64,000 nt of DNA from Diaphorobacter sp. HDW4B (GTDB lineage: Bacteria; Pseudomonadota; Gammaproteobacteria; Burkholderiales; Burkholderiaceae_C), in contig NZ_CP049906.1 of assembly GCF_011305535.1 (NCBI RefSeq), positions 372,001 through 436,000 of the forward strand, written 5' to 3'. Every line of letters starts with the position of its first letter. Position 1 is the stretch's first letter. The notes below the pieces were generated by a model, which saw nothing but the letters and a program-made list of their open reading frames with translations, had not been told where the DNA came from and did no database searches. A program made the translations under genes and the position numbers. This document shows positions 1 through 8,774 of this stretch, one piece after another.

Positions 1-68
1 CAATTTCAACATTTTCGAGCACTAAGAATGCAAAATTCAACAACCAATCAGAGACAAGGGCGCATCCG

Positions 69-1361
69 ATGAGTCAGGCTATGTCCAAGCAGCCTTCAAA
101 GCACGCCGAGCCATCCAATGCCCGCAAGATCGCAGCTGGCAGCATCGGCAATGCGGTGGAATGGTTCGACTGGACCATTTACGCATCGTTCGCGGTGTTC
201 TTTTCCGGGCAGTTCTTTCCCAAGACGGATGAGACAGCATCTCTGCTGGCAACGTTCGCCATTTTCGCAGTCGGTTTCTTCATGCGTCCCGTCGGGGGCT
301 GGGCCTTGGGTATTTTTTCCGATCGAATGGGCCGCAAGGCGGCGCTGTCCGCTTCCATTCTGTTGATGGCAGGGGGATCGCTGATCATTGGCCTCACGCC
401 CACCTACGAAAGCATTGGCCTGGCTGCGCCGATTCTGTTGGTGATTGCGCGGTTGCTTCAAGGCTTGTCGCTGGGTGGTGAGTACGCTTCCGCATCGACG
501 TTTCTGGCCGAGATGGCGCCCAACCATCGTCGGGGCTTCTTCTCCAGTTTTGCGTTCTTCAGCTCGGCGGGCGGCATTCTGATTGCTTCGGCGATCGGCT
601 GGGTGCTGACCACCCACCTGACGCCTGAGCAGATGCGGGAATTCGGCTGGCGCATTCCTTTCCTGTTGGGTGCGCTGGGTGGCATTGCGGGGATGTGGCT
701 GCGCACGTCCATTCCCGAGACGGAAGCGTCTGCCAAGCAGCTCAAGGAGCAGCCCGTCAAGCAGCCACTGCGCACCTTGCTGCGTGAGTATCCGCGCGAG
801 ACTCTGCGCATCATCGGCTTCTCGGTTCTCACGACGTTTGCGTTCTACCTTTTTGTGGCCTATGTACCCACGTACGCGATTCGTGCGCTGCATGCCGATT
901 CCAAGGTTGCTTTCGGCGCCAACACCATTGCGATGATCGTGTTCATGCTGGTGCATCCGTTCTTCGGCATGCTGTCCGACCGATTTGGCCGCAAGCCGCA
1001 GTTGATCGTGTTCGCAGTAGGTTACCTGCTGTTCTTCTATCCCGCCATCACCAGCATGCAGCCGACGTTCGCGTCCATTCTGGCGGTGGAGCTGTTCGGT
1101 CTGGTGCTGTATGCGCTGTACACGTCGATCGCACCAGCCATCATGTCCGAGCAGTTTCCAACCCGCGTGCGCGCGGTCGGCATTGGCGCTCCGTACAACC
1201 TGATGGTGGCGCTGCTCGGCGGAACGACTCCCTACCTGCTGACCTGGCTGCAAAGCATTGGTCAGGAGCGTTGGTTCTTCTACTACGTTCTGGTCGGTGC
1301 GGTCATCACGCTGATCACGTTCATCCGCATGCCTGAGACCAATGGCAAGCCACTGAACTGA
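69..1361 (+). CDS. MHS-family MFS transporter (organic acid/proton symporter type)
   Basis: A 430-residue inner-membrane permease of the metabolite:H+ symporter branch of the major facilitator superfamily. The N-terminal half shows the usual NAVEWFDW segment in TM1 and a loop 2-3 signature (GIFSDRMGRK); a second copy of the loop motif (GMLSDRFGRK) opens the C-terminal half, so twelve membrane segments are expected. Length is normal for the family. The ATG at 69 is chosen because a purine-rich stretch (GAGACAAGGG) lies just upstream; a second Met follows six codons later. The substrate cannot be read from the sequence. The amidase and aconitase-like genes downstream suggest a carboxylate or amide. 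A hairpin-plus-T-run terminator follows the stop. Confidence 0.9.
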   Translation: MSQAMSKQPSKHAEPSNARKIAAGSIGNAVEWFDWTIYASFAVFFSGQFFPKTDETASLLATFAIFAVGFFMRPVGGWALGIFSDRMGRKAALSASILLMAGGSLIIGLTPTYESIGLAAPILLVIARLLQGLSLGGEYASASTFLAEMAPNHRRGFFSSFAFFSSAGGILIASAIGWVLTTHLTPEQMREFGWRIPFLLGALGGIAGMWLRTSIPETEASAKQLKEQPVKQPLRTLLREYPRETLRIIGFSVLTTFAFYLFVAYVPTYAIRALHADSKVAFGANTIAMIVFMLVHPFFGMLSDRFGRKPQLIVFAVGYLLFFYPAITSMQPTFASILAVELFGLVLYALYTSIAPAIMSEQFPTRVRAVGIGAPYNLMVALLGGTTPYLLTWLQSIGQERWFFYYVLVGAVITLITFIRMPETNGKPLN

Positions 1362-1380
1362 GCTCACTCGACTTTGATTC

Positions 1381-1418
1381 GCCCGCGCTTTTTTGGAAGC
1401 CGCGGGCTCACTTTTTTT
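1381..1418 (+). terminator. Intrinsic terminator after the MHS permease
   Basis: GCCCGCG (1381-1387) pairs with CGCGGGC (1401-1407). The stem extends inward through CTT/AAG with one bulged C, and seven Ts (1412-1418) follow. It ends only eleven bases before the amidase start codon. Confidence 0.8.
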
Positions 1419-1429
1419 CAGCGATACCC

Positions 1430-2878
1430 ATGCGAGAAACACCCACGCCCCTCCATTTTCAGAATGCCCTGCAGATCGCCCATCTGATCGCCAGCGGAGA
1501 AACCAGCTCTCGCAAGGTCACCGAGCACTTTCTGGAGCGCATCGCACGTGCTCCCGAACTCAATGTCTTCACGCAAGTGTTTGCCGAGCAAGCCTTGGCC
1601 CAAGCCGATGCTGCCGATGCGGCGTTGCTTGCAGGGGGGGGCGGTCCGGCCAGCGCGCTGCATGGCGTTCCGGTGGCGATCAAGGACAGCATTGAAGTGG
1701 CGGGCAGCATCGCGTCCGCTGGTTCGCTCAGCCGTCTCGCAAGCATGAGCACTGCTACATCGGCCGCTGTGCAACGCATGTGCGATGCGGGGATGGTCGT
1801 TCTCGGCAAGACGCACATGACCGAGTTCGCGTTCGGCCTGGCTGGGCAAAATCCCACGCGCGGCACGCCATGGAATCCGTGGGATGCCGACACCCATCGC
1901 GCTCCGGGGGGCTCTTCTTCGGGTTGTGGCATCGCCGTTTCCGCAGGGCTGGCGCCCATCGCGTTGGGTGGTGACACGGGAGGCTCCGTGCGCGCACCAG
2001 CAACACTCAATCATCTGGTGGGCTTCAAGCCCTCCAGCGGAATCATCAGCGGCGCGGGCGTCGTGCCACTGGCTCCGACATTGGACGTGCTCGGCCCCAT
2101 CGCGCGCAGCGTTGCCGATGCACATGCACTGGTCGCCATTTTGACGGGGCCTGACAGCGCCGATCCACTGACCCAAAAAATCCCGCCCGACATCAGCGAA
2201 GGCCTGCGCCAAGCGCTGCCAACCATCACTGGCGGTACGTTGCCCGTATTGCACGTGCTGGACCCGCAAAGCTTTCCCTGCATGCTGTCGGATGGCGCAC
2301 AACGTGTCTGGGATGAAGCTCTTGAGCGACTCACGAAGGCAGGGTGGACGTTGAAGTTCTGGATGCCTTCGGAACAGCTGAATATCGGCGAGCTGTCCGA
2401 AGAGAATTCACTCATCCTGGGCTACGAGGGTTTTCAGCTCTACGGCGATTGGGCCCGCGATGCCACCCAGCCCATCTGGGAGGTGGTGCGCCAGCGCATC
2501 CTGGCTGGCGGCAACACCACGCGTGCCCGATATGAACAGGCGATGGCGCGCCGCAAGCCAGCCATCGAGCGTTTTGCGGAAGTCATTGGCGACGGCGGTG
2601 TCCTGCTGATGCCTGCCACCGGTCATGGCGCTCTGCCACTGGATTCCGAAGATCGCGCCCATGCCAGCATTGGCCACTTTTGCCGTGCCGGTAATTTTTT
2701 GGGAGCGCCCGCCATTGCCTTGCCCGCAGAGTTCGATGACAACGGCATGCCGGTTGGAGTGCAACTGATGGCCTCGCCATTGGCGGATCGACAGTTGCTG
2801 ACCGTTGCTGCAGCGTTGGCACCGACACTGCGCGCCTCTGGAAAAGAGACGCCAGATCTTCAGCGGTGGAAGCTGTAA
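1430..2878 (+). CDS. Amidase (amidase-signature family, GatA/AtzF-like)
   Basis: A 482-residue cytoplasmic amidase-signature hydrolase that would cleave a C-N amide bond. The Ser-cisSer-Lys triad is visible: Lys in GVPVAIKDS (about residue 85), cis-Ser in PGGSSSG (about 161) and nucleophilic Ser in GDTGGSVRAP (about 185). Length fits stand-alone amidases rather than the GatCAB subunit, and no gatB or gatC lies nearby. The ATG at 1430 has only a weak upstream Shine-Dalgarno and sits directly after the terminator hairpin. Context between a permease and an aconitase-like gene suggests hydrolysis of an imported amide, but the substrate is unknown. Alternatives are mandelamide hydrolase-like or aryl acylamidase activity. 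Confidence 0.88.
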   Translation: MRETPTPLHFQNALQIAHLIASGETSSRKVTEHFLERIARAPELNVFTQVFAEQALAQADAADAALLAGGGGPASALHGVPVAIKDSIEVAGSIASAGSLSRLASMSTATSAAVQRMCDAGMVVLGKTHMTEFAFGLAGQNPTRGTPWNPWDADTHRAPGGSSSGCGIAVSAGLAPIALGGDTGGSVRAPATLNHLVGFKPSSGIISGAGVVPLAPTLDVLGPIARSVADAHALVAILTGPDSADPLTQKIPPDISEGLRQALPTITGGTLPVLHVLDPQSFPCMLSDGAQRVWDEALERLTKAGWTLKFWMPSEQLNIGELSEENSLILGYEGFQLYGDWARDATQPIWEVVRQRILAGGNTTRARYEQAMARRKPAIERFAEVIGDGGVLLMPATGHGALPLDSEDRAHASIGHFCRAGNFLGAPAIALPAEFDDNGMPVGVQLMASPLADRQLLTVAAALAPTLRASGKETPDLQRWKL

Positions 2879-3156
2879 TTCTTTGGGCGAGAAATGGCAT
2901 CTCAATGCGGGCGGAGGGCTGAACGTCTCGTCGGCACACAGTCGTTCAAAGCCGCCTGCACAACTCAATGAGATGCTGCCGAAACCAGCTCACCCAGGCG
3001 TCATCGCAAGGGTAGACCGGAAACGTGGGTACGCGCAGCGCGAATGGTGTAACGCAGGTCGTTGAGTCGTCATTTGGACGGATGCGCCCCATTACTGCAT
3101 TCGCCGCAAGCAGGGATTTGGGCAAATTTTCTTGCAAAGCAGCTAGGATGCTCATC
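2879..3156. other. Intergenic stretch, no gene recognised
   Basis: Together with the remnant at 3157-3231, this roughly 410-base gap separates the amidase from the LysR gene. Open frames here have no recognisable motif apart from the ParD-like remnant. I see no clear terminator after the amidase. Confidence 0.5.
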
Positions 3157-3231
3157 ATGAGCACGATGAAAATTTCTTTGTCCGAGACACTCAAGTCCTC
3201 TGTCCAAGAGGACGTCGATTTGTTGGCATGA
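3157..3231 (+). pseudogene. Remnant of a ParD-type antitoxin N-terminus
   Basis: The 24-residue frame starting at ATG 3157 begins MSTMKISLSETLKSSV, which resembles the ribbon-helix-helix start of ParD/CopG antitoxins (MxTMNVSLPxxLKxFV). It stops after DVDLLA. The rest of the antitoxin and any ParE toxin are missing. A weak AGGATG precedes the start. Similarity is from memory of the family. The piece is short enough that chance cannot be excluded, but the order M-x-I-S-L-x-x-x-L-K-x-x-V is characteristic. Confidence 0.4.
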
Positions 3232-3287
3232 TCTGCATTGCACAGATGCTTTCGCATCTCGCCTGAGTTGTTCAACGGAGTGCCGCT

Positions 3288-4175
3288 TTGACCAGACGTC
3301 TTGATACCTACAGCCTTCGTCTCTTTGTCGCGGTGGCTCGGACGGGGTCGATTGCTCGCGCTGCGGAGCAGGAGCATATTGCTTCGTCGGCTCTAAGCCG
3401 CCGGTTGGCGGATCTGGAGCATGCGTTCGATACGGCGCTTTTGGTGCGCTCTCCGCGCGGTGTGACGTTGACAGATGCTGGGCAAATCGTTTTCGAGCGG
3501 GGTGTTCAGCTCGATGATGAGGTGCAGGGGCTGATTCGTGACGTGCAATTGCACAGCGAAGAAGTGCGTGGCACCGTGCGTCTGTATGCCAACATGTCTG
3601 CGGTGGTGGGCTTTCTGCCGGAGCGGCTCAAGGCATTCAAGGCCCAGTATCCGGGGGTGAATATTTCGCTGCATGAAGCGGATACGCGCGATGTGATTCG
3701 TGCCTGCCTGGATGATCGCGCGGATATCGGGATTGGCGTGTTGGGGGATGTTCCATCGGGCCTGGATTCTTGGCATTTCGCGGACGATCCGCTGCAAGTG
3801 ATCGTGCCCGAAGGGCATGAGTTGAGCCAGTTGAAGGCCGTGGATTTTGCAAAGGTGCTGGAGTTTCCGGTCATCGGCATCCATCAGGGCGGAGCGCTGG
3901 ATCAGACCTTGCATGAGCGCGCGGCGGCCTTGCAAATCGCCTTTGCGCCGGAAGTTTCGGTCAGCTGTTTCGATGCGGTATGCAGAATGATCGAGGCGGG
4001 GATGGGCATTGCGGTGATTCCTCAAAGTGCTGCTTCGGCGTACGCTGGCAATTCGAGGTTTGTTCGTCGTCCATTGGCTGACCTCTGGGCGGAGCGCCAG
4101 CTGCAGCTCTATGCGTTGCGTCGGACGCCGCAACTGCGTTCTGTTCAGGCGCTCATAGATGCCCTGCGCGGGTAA
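3288..4175 (+). CDS. LysR-family transcriptional regulator
   Basis: A 295-residue LysR-type regulator with an N-terminal winged HTH (residues about 5-65, including SIARAAEQEHIASSALSRRL) and a periplasmic-binding-like effector domain (about 90-290). The start is a TTG at 3288 with GGAG seven bases upstream; no in-frame ATG precedes the HTH. It has the same orientation as the aconitase-like operon that starts 79 bases downstream, so it may control that operon or the amidase upstream. The family usually autoregulates and needs a small-molecule inducer. The effector is not predictable. Confidence 0.9.
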   Translation: MTRRLDTYSLRLFVAVARTGSIARAAEQEHIASSALSRRLADLEHAFDTALLVRSPRGVTLTDAGQIVFERGVQLDDEVQGLIRDVQLHSEEVRGTVRLYANMSAVVGFLPERLKAFKAQYPGVNISLHEADTRDVIRACLDDRADIGIGVLGDVPSGLDSWHFADDPLQVIVPEGHELSQLKAVDFAKVLEFPVIGIHQGGALDQTLHERAAALQIAFAPEVSVSCFDAVCRMIEAGMGIAVIPQSAASAYAGNSRFVRRPLADLWAERQLQLYALRRTPQLRSVQALIDALRG

Positions 4176-4254
4176 CTACGGATATCGATTTAGGCGCTAT
4201 CCCCCGTGCCGTCTTGGCGCTACCCAAAGAAAGTTGGCAGATGGATGATGGGGC

Positions 4255-6237
4255 ATGCCCATCCAGTCCGCTCCTGCACTCCAGTTCTCTTCGCGAATTC
4301 TCTATCTGAGCCAATCACCCGACGTGGTGAAAAAGTGCTTGGCCGGGGAACGCGTGACGTTGGCCGATGCGCTGCCGCTGCGGGACGATGTCTCGACGGA
4401 CGAGATAACGCCGATCGCGATCCTCACGCACTTCGATGAAAAGCTGGGACGCTACCCGTACTCCGGTTTCAAGGCAGGTGCCGAGACACCTGTGCCCGTT
4501 GATGCGGTGCGGCTCAGTGGCATGCAAGTGGTGGTGGCCGGCAAGCGATACGGCAAGGGCTCGTCCAGAGAGCACAGTCCGGCGGCGGAAAAGCTTGCGG
4601 GCATTCGTTTGGTGATTGCCGAAAGTTTCGAGCGGATTTACCGGCAGAACGCGGACAACATCGGGCTCATCACTTCGACGGATATGAGCCTGATCCCCCG
4701 GATCGAGGCGGGCGAGGCGATTCCTTGGGATGAGTTGCTGGCTGGACGAGAGCAGTTGGCTGCAGCGGTTCTGCGTGGTGGCGGTCTGCTGAGATTCGGT
4801 CAGGCACATCTGGGAGAGACTGCGCGGGCGCAGCAGCATGTCAGTTCAGGCGGCAAGACGCTCTTCGAAAAAATCGTGGCGCGCCATGCGCTGGACACGA
4901 GCGTCACTCCCCGCCATCCGGGTCGAGGCGATGGAGTGTTCGTGCGTGCGGACTGGCGATTCATTCACGAGTACTACACCGGCATGGCGGCCCACATGCT
5001 TCACTCGACCTTTGGCTCGCCGCTCAGCCTCAAGGACAAGGACTCGATTCTTGTTTTCGAGGACCATACATCCTATGTGGACGAGAGTCCGTCGCACGTT
5101 CGCGGCGGACTGGTGCCGAACGTACAGCGCATGGTCGAGGCACAGCGCGAGTTCGTGGCGCTGTACCAGCTTCGACAGCATCGCACACTCACCGAGTTGG
5201 AAGCCAAGCAGGACGATGGAAGCAATGTCGCGGGGATTTCGCATGCCATGGTGACCGAGCACTACGCGTTGCCGGGTCAACTGGTCGTCGGCACGGATTC
5301 GCACACGCCGCACAGCGGTGCTTTGGGCTGTGTTGCGTTCGGGGTCGGTACCACGGACATGGCGAATGCCTTCGTCACCGGGGCTGTGCGGATGAGCATT
5401 CCCGAGACCTTGCAGATCCGTTTGGACGGCGAGTTGCTTGCGGGCATCACGGCGAAGGATGTGGTGCTGCATCTTTTGGCCCAGCCCTTCATCCGCGCTG
5501 GCGAAGGCGTGGGCAAGGTATTTGAATTCACGGGCCCGGCCATTGCGAAGATGGGCACTGACGAGCGCGCGACGCTCACCAACATGACGGCTGAACTTGG
5601 CGGATTCACGGGCATCGTTGCGCCTGATGAAGAGACCGTGCGTTTTCTTCGCGAACGTCGGGGCATCGATTTTGTGATCGAGGACTGGATGTGCAGCGAT
5701 GCGGATGCCGTCTATGCGAAGACCATTCACATCGATTGCGCGAAAGTGCCTGCGATGGTGGCATCTCCCGGCGACCCGGGCAATGGTTTGCCGCTCAATG
5801 AGGTCGGGCAAAAGATTCGCGTCGACATTGCTTATGGCGGATCGTGCACCGCCGGCAAGCGTGAGGATTTCGACCGCTACCACGAAGTGCTGCGCTGGGC
5901 TGCGGATCGGGGTCTGCGTGTCCCCGACGGCGTGGAGTTGTTCCTTCAGTTCGGCACGACGGCGGTGCGCGACCATTGCATTGAAGCCGGGTACCTCGAC
6001 GCGTTTGAACGTGTGGGCGCTCGCATGCTTCAGCCTTCATGTGGCGCTTGCGGCAATTGCGGACCGGGCGGCTCCAGCAGGCCCGAACAAATCACGGTGA
6101 GTGCCATCAACCGCAATTTCCCCGGACGAGGCGGCCCCGGCAGCGTCTGGCTGGCCAGCCCACCGACGGTGGCCGCCAGTGCGATCGCGGGAGAGCTGCT
6201 GTCGTTTGACGAGCTCAAGCAGAGATTCCCCACCTAG
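4255..6237 (+). CDS. Aconitase-family hydro-lyase with N-terminal swivel domain
   Basis: A 660-residue single-chain member of the aconitase/isopropylmalate isomerase superfamily. The order is inverted relative to aconitase A: the swivel domain comes first (residues about 1-190, with DDVSTDEITP and GKGSSREHSP), then the catalytic domain (about 200-655, with GTDSHTPHSG). Cluster cysteines are visible in GGSCTAGK and in PSCGACGNCGPG, so a [4Fe-4S] enzyme that dehydrates and rehydrates a 2- or 3-hydroxy tri- or dicarboxylate is expected. IPM isomerases split these domains onto two proteins. The Bug and RraA-family genes follow closely (19 and 6 bases), suggesting one operon. The substrate is unknown; a citrate, homocitrate or citramalate analogue is plausible. 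Confidence 0.85.
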   Translation: MPIQSAPALQFSSRILYLSQSPDVVKKCLAGERVTLADALPLRDDVSTDEITPIAILTHFDEKLGRYPYSGFKAGAETPVPVDAVRLSGMQVVVAGKRYGKGSSREHSPAAEKLAGIRLVIAESFERIYRQNADNIGLITSTDMSLIPRIEAGEAIPWDELLAGREQLAAAVLRGGGLLRFGQAHLGETARAQQHVSSGGKTLFEKIVARHALDTSVTPRHPGRGDGVFVRADWRFIHEYYTGMAAHMLHSTFGSPLSLKDKDSILVFEDHTSYVDESPSHVRGGLVPNVQRMVEAQREFVALYQLRQHRTLTELEAKQDDGSNVAGISHAMVTEHYALPGQLVVGTDSHTPHSGALGCVAFGVGTTDMANAFVTGAVRMSIPETLQIRLDGELLAGITAKDVVLHLLAQPFIRAGEGVGKVFEFTGPAIAKMGTDERATLTNMTAELGGFTGIVAPDEETVRFLRERRGIDFVIEDWMCSDADAVYAKTIHIDCAKVPAMVASPGDPGNGLPLNEVGQKIRVDIAYGGSCTAGKREDFDRYHEVLRWAADRGLRVPDGVELFLQFGTTAVRDHCIEAGYLDAFERVGARMLQPSCGACGNCGPGGSSRPEQITVSAINRNFPGRGGPGSVWLASPPTVAASAIAGELLSFDELKQRFPT

Positions 6238-6256
6238 AAAACACAGGAGACAGACA

Positions 6257-7240
6257 ATGAACACTTCACGATGCAAACGCCGAAGCATGGCAGGCCTGGG
6301 CATGGCGCTGTTGGCCGCTCCACTCCTCGCCTTTGCGCAGCCAGCGATGTCGGACAAACCCATCCGCATGGTCGTTCCGCTCGCTGCAGGCGCCACTGTG
6401 GATGCCGTGGCCAGAGCGCTGGCGCCCAGTTTCGGGCGGAACACGGGACATCCTGTGGTGGTCGAGAACGTGGTGGGTGCTGGCGGCATCCCCGGCACCT
6501 CGCAGATCGTGAAGGCACCCAAGGACGGTCTCACGCTCGGGATGATCTCGTCGAATCACGTCATCAACCCCGGCATCTACAAATCGATTCCTTACGACAC
6601 ACTCAAGGACATCACGCCGATTGCGGTGTTGGCGACGGTGCCGTTGGTGCTGACGGTCAATGCGAAGCTCCCCGTCAAGTCCGTTCAGGAACTGGTCGCA
6701 TACGCCAAATCGCATCCCGGCGCATTGAATTTCGGCTCTGCAGGCAATGGCAGTACCTTGCACCTGGCGGGTGAGTTGATGATTTCCGAAACTGGCATCG
6801 ACATGAAGCATGTGCCGTATCGAGGCACTGGTCCTCTGATCACGGACCTCATTGGCGGTCAAGTGCAATTGGGATTCGTGTCGGTGTCGCAGGTGGCTCC
6901 GCAGATCAAGGCGGGCACCTTGCGCGCGCTCGCTGTCTCGACGTCCACCCGGTCGTCGGCACTTCCAGACGTCCCCACGATGGCCGAGGCTGGCGTGCCC
7001 AAGTACAGCTTCGATGCCTGGATCGCCTTGGTGGCCCCCGCCGGTTTGAGCAAGACCAGCGTGGACAACTATGCGGCTGCCATCAAATCGTCGATGGCAT
7101 CCCCGGAAGCGCAGACGGCGATCACGGGGCAAGGCCTCATGGTGATGGACAAGGGACCCGGCGAAGCGCCTGCATTCTTCCAGTCGGAATTGGCGAAGCA
7201 CCAGAAGCTCGTCAAGCAATCCGGCGCTACGCTCGACTGA
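6257..7240 (+). CDS. Bug/TctC-family periplasmic substrate-binding protein (copy 1)
   Basis: A 327-residue exported tripartite-tricarboxylate-transporter-type receptor. The start at ATG 6257 is chosen over longer in-frame options because AGGAGA lies seven bases upstream and a signal peptide follows (RRSMAGLGMALLAAPLLAFAQ). The family core is clear: DKPIRMVVPLAAGATVD, VVVENVVGAGG and FGSAGNGS. The usual GG before the Asp is GA here. No TctA or TctB membrane subunits are nearby, as is usual for Bug proteins. It lies between the aconitase-like and RraA-family genes, so the ligand is probably the di- or tricarboxylate handled by those enzymes. Confidence 0.9.
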   Translation: MNTSRCKRRSMAGLGMALLAAPLLAFAQPAMSDKPIRMVVPLAAGATVDAVARALAPSFGRNTGHPVVVENVVGAGGIPGTSQIVKAPKDGLTLGMISSNHVINPGIYKSIPYDTLKDITPIAVLATVPLVLTVNAKLPVKSVQELVAYAKSHPGALNFGSAGNGSTLHLAGELMISETGIDMKHVPYRGTGPLITDLIGGQVQLGFVSVSQVAPQIKAGTLRALAVSTSTRSSALPDVPTMAEAGVPKYSFDAWIALVAPAGLSKTSVDNYAAAIKSSMASPEAQTAITGQGLMVMDKGPGEAPAFFQSELAKHQKLVKQSGATLD

Positions 7241-7246
7241 GTCACC

Positions 7247-7756
7247 ATGATGGCAACGACAGCGGATCTCTGCGATCGCTTCGCAGAAGCAGCACAGGCC
7301 TGCGTCGCCAACTGGCGCAGCTACGGTGGCCGAACGGCGCTCTGCGGCACAGTGCAGACGCTTCGGACCTTCGAAGATGCCGCGCTGATTCGGGAGACGC
7401 TGGGCACCGACGGTGCTGGCCGAGTACTGGTGATCGACGCAGGTGGATCACGCAAAGCGGCGGTTCTTGGCGACAACATGGCGCGCTTGGGCATCAAGAA
7501 TGGATGGCAAGGCGTACTCATTTACGGCGTCGTCCGCGACGTGGAGATTCTTCGGGAGCTTGACTTTGGCGTCCATGCGCTCGGGGCAGTCCCTGTGCGG
7601 GGTGGCAAGTCGGGCGTCGGAGAGGTCGGAGCGGAGATCCTCATCGGAGGAGTCGCCATCCAGCCCGGAGACTTCATCGCCATGGATGGAGATGGTGTGG
7701 TCATCATTGCTGCACACCATGCCTCAGAATTTGCGGCAACGCTTTCATTGGCCTGA
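7247..7756 (+). CDS. RraA-family protein / putative HMG-aldolase fold (copy 1)
   Basis: A 169-residue protein with the RraA/4-hydroxy-4-methyl-2-oxoglutarate aldolase fold: VLVIDAGGSRKAAVLGDNMA, GWQGVLIYGVVRDVEI and PVRGGKSGVGE. It is short like classical RraA (about 160 residues) and most resembles that branch. In the aldolases of this fold the RD pair is followed two residues later by Glu or Asp; here that position is Ile (RDVEI). It starts six bases after the Bug stop and so is probably cotranscribed. The operon context favours cleavage or decarboxylation of a hydroxy-oxo-dicarboxylate, but an RNase E inhibitor role cannot be excluded from sequence. Confidence 0.8.
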   Translation: MMATTADLCDRFAEAAQACVANWRSYGGRTALCGTVQTLRTFEDAALIRETLGTDGAGRVLVIDAGGSRKAAVLGDNMARLGIKNGWQGVLIYGVVRDVEILRELDFGVHALGAVPVRGGKSGVGEVGAEILIGGVAIQPGDFIAMDGDGVVIIAAHHASEFAATLSLA

Positions 7757-7928
7757 TCGACCATTTCAGAGCCTGCACGGAAGCCTTCAACGGCTCCATG
7801 TGCATGGCCCACCCACGTTGACGCACTTGCACCACCCATTCGCGCCGCGACATACACGCTCTGCGCCTGATAGTGCGAGGCGTCGGAAGCCTCACCCCAG
7901 CACGTATGCAGCGCGATGTAGGCGGCGG

Positions 7929-8738
7929 CTACTTCATGGAATGTCGATTTCGGCGCAGAACCAAAGCTCCCCATCCCGCAAGTGATGTGCCCAGGAGAAT
8001 CAGCAACCAATTGTCGGTGCTGGGAACCTGTTCTATGCCCGTTCCGGGGCCGACGCAGATGGAGCTGGCAGCAGAGCAATCTGGCCCAGCAGGTCCCATG
8101 GGCCCCATTGCTCCTGCTGACCCAGTCTGTCCATCCGGTCCTGCAGGGCCTTGTGGGCCCACCGGTCCCGCAGGACCAGGCTGAAGCAGCGGATTGTTGT
8201 AGGGCGTGCTGCAGGAGAGGGACTGAAAAACAGGCGCTCCGGGCGTACTGGGATCAGGGTTGGGAACTGTGCCAGCTAGATTGATCCGGATTGGCACCGT
8301 GCTATCCGCGCCGCACAGTACGGCACTGCTTTGTGGCCAGACGATGGGCAATGTGACAGTGCAAGTCTCGTTGATGGTGTTCAGCGAGCCAGAAGAGTCC
8401 ATGCTTGCTGCATCAAAGCCCGTTATCGCAAACAAGTTGCCGCAGCTCGATTCTTTGGTGGCGCCCGGTCCCCATTTCAGCGGCAGCGGAAGCTTGACAC
8501 CCCATGAAAATGGATCAGGGGCGGTGCCATTGTTGGTCTGCGTCACCGTCAGTGTGAGTGTTGCCGTTCCGCCCGGTTGCACATCTGACGGCGAGACGCT
8601 GGAGGTAAACGCATATGTCTTCGGTGTATTGCTTTGGGCCAATGCAGGGAAGACTGTCGTCAGCAGGCCAAGCAGCATCATCGCCTTCGCAACGGAAGGG
8701 GAGGCGCGGAAACCGCGATGCATCATCATTTGGGACAT
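7929..8738 (-). CDS. Secreted collagen-like protein with C-terminal membrane sorting signal
   Basis: A 269-residue exported protein. The start is the ATG ending at 8738; an upstream TTG is possible. Layout: signal peptide (AMMLLGLLTTVFPALAQ), an Ig-like beta-rich domain (about 30-180) with conserved cysteines and a C..W..LCG motif, then about eleven Gly-X-Y collagen triplets (GPAGPVGPQGPAGPDG and on). The end carries PSTDNWLLILLGTSLAG plus LRRNRHS. This Pro/Trp-hydrophobic-ArgArg tail resembles IPTL/PEP-CTERM sorting tags, which are processed at the inner membrane of Gram-negative bacteria. It lies 36 bases downstream of a paralogue and is probably cotranscribed. The triplets should trimerise. 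The role (surface adhesion, matrix) is inference. Confidence 0.75.
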   Translation of the reverse strand: MSQMMMHRGFRASPSVAKAMMLLGLLTTVFPALAQSNTPKTYAFTSSVSPSDVQPGGTATLTLTVTQTNNGTAPDPFSWGVKLPLPLKWGPGATKESSCGNLFAITGFDAASMDSSGSLNTINETCTVTLPIVWPQSSAVLCGADSTVPIRINLAGTVPNPDPSTPGAPVFQSLSCSTPYNNPLLQPGPAGPVGPQGPAGPDGQTGSAGAMGPMGPAGPDCSAASSICVGPGTGIEQVPSTDNWLLILLGTSLAGWGALVLRRNRHSMK

Positions 8739-8774
8739 GTCTCTATCCAATCGCTTCGTGCTCTTGTGGCCGGG

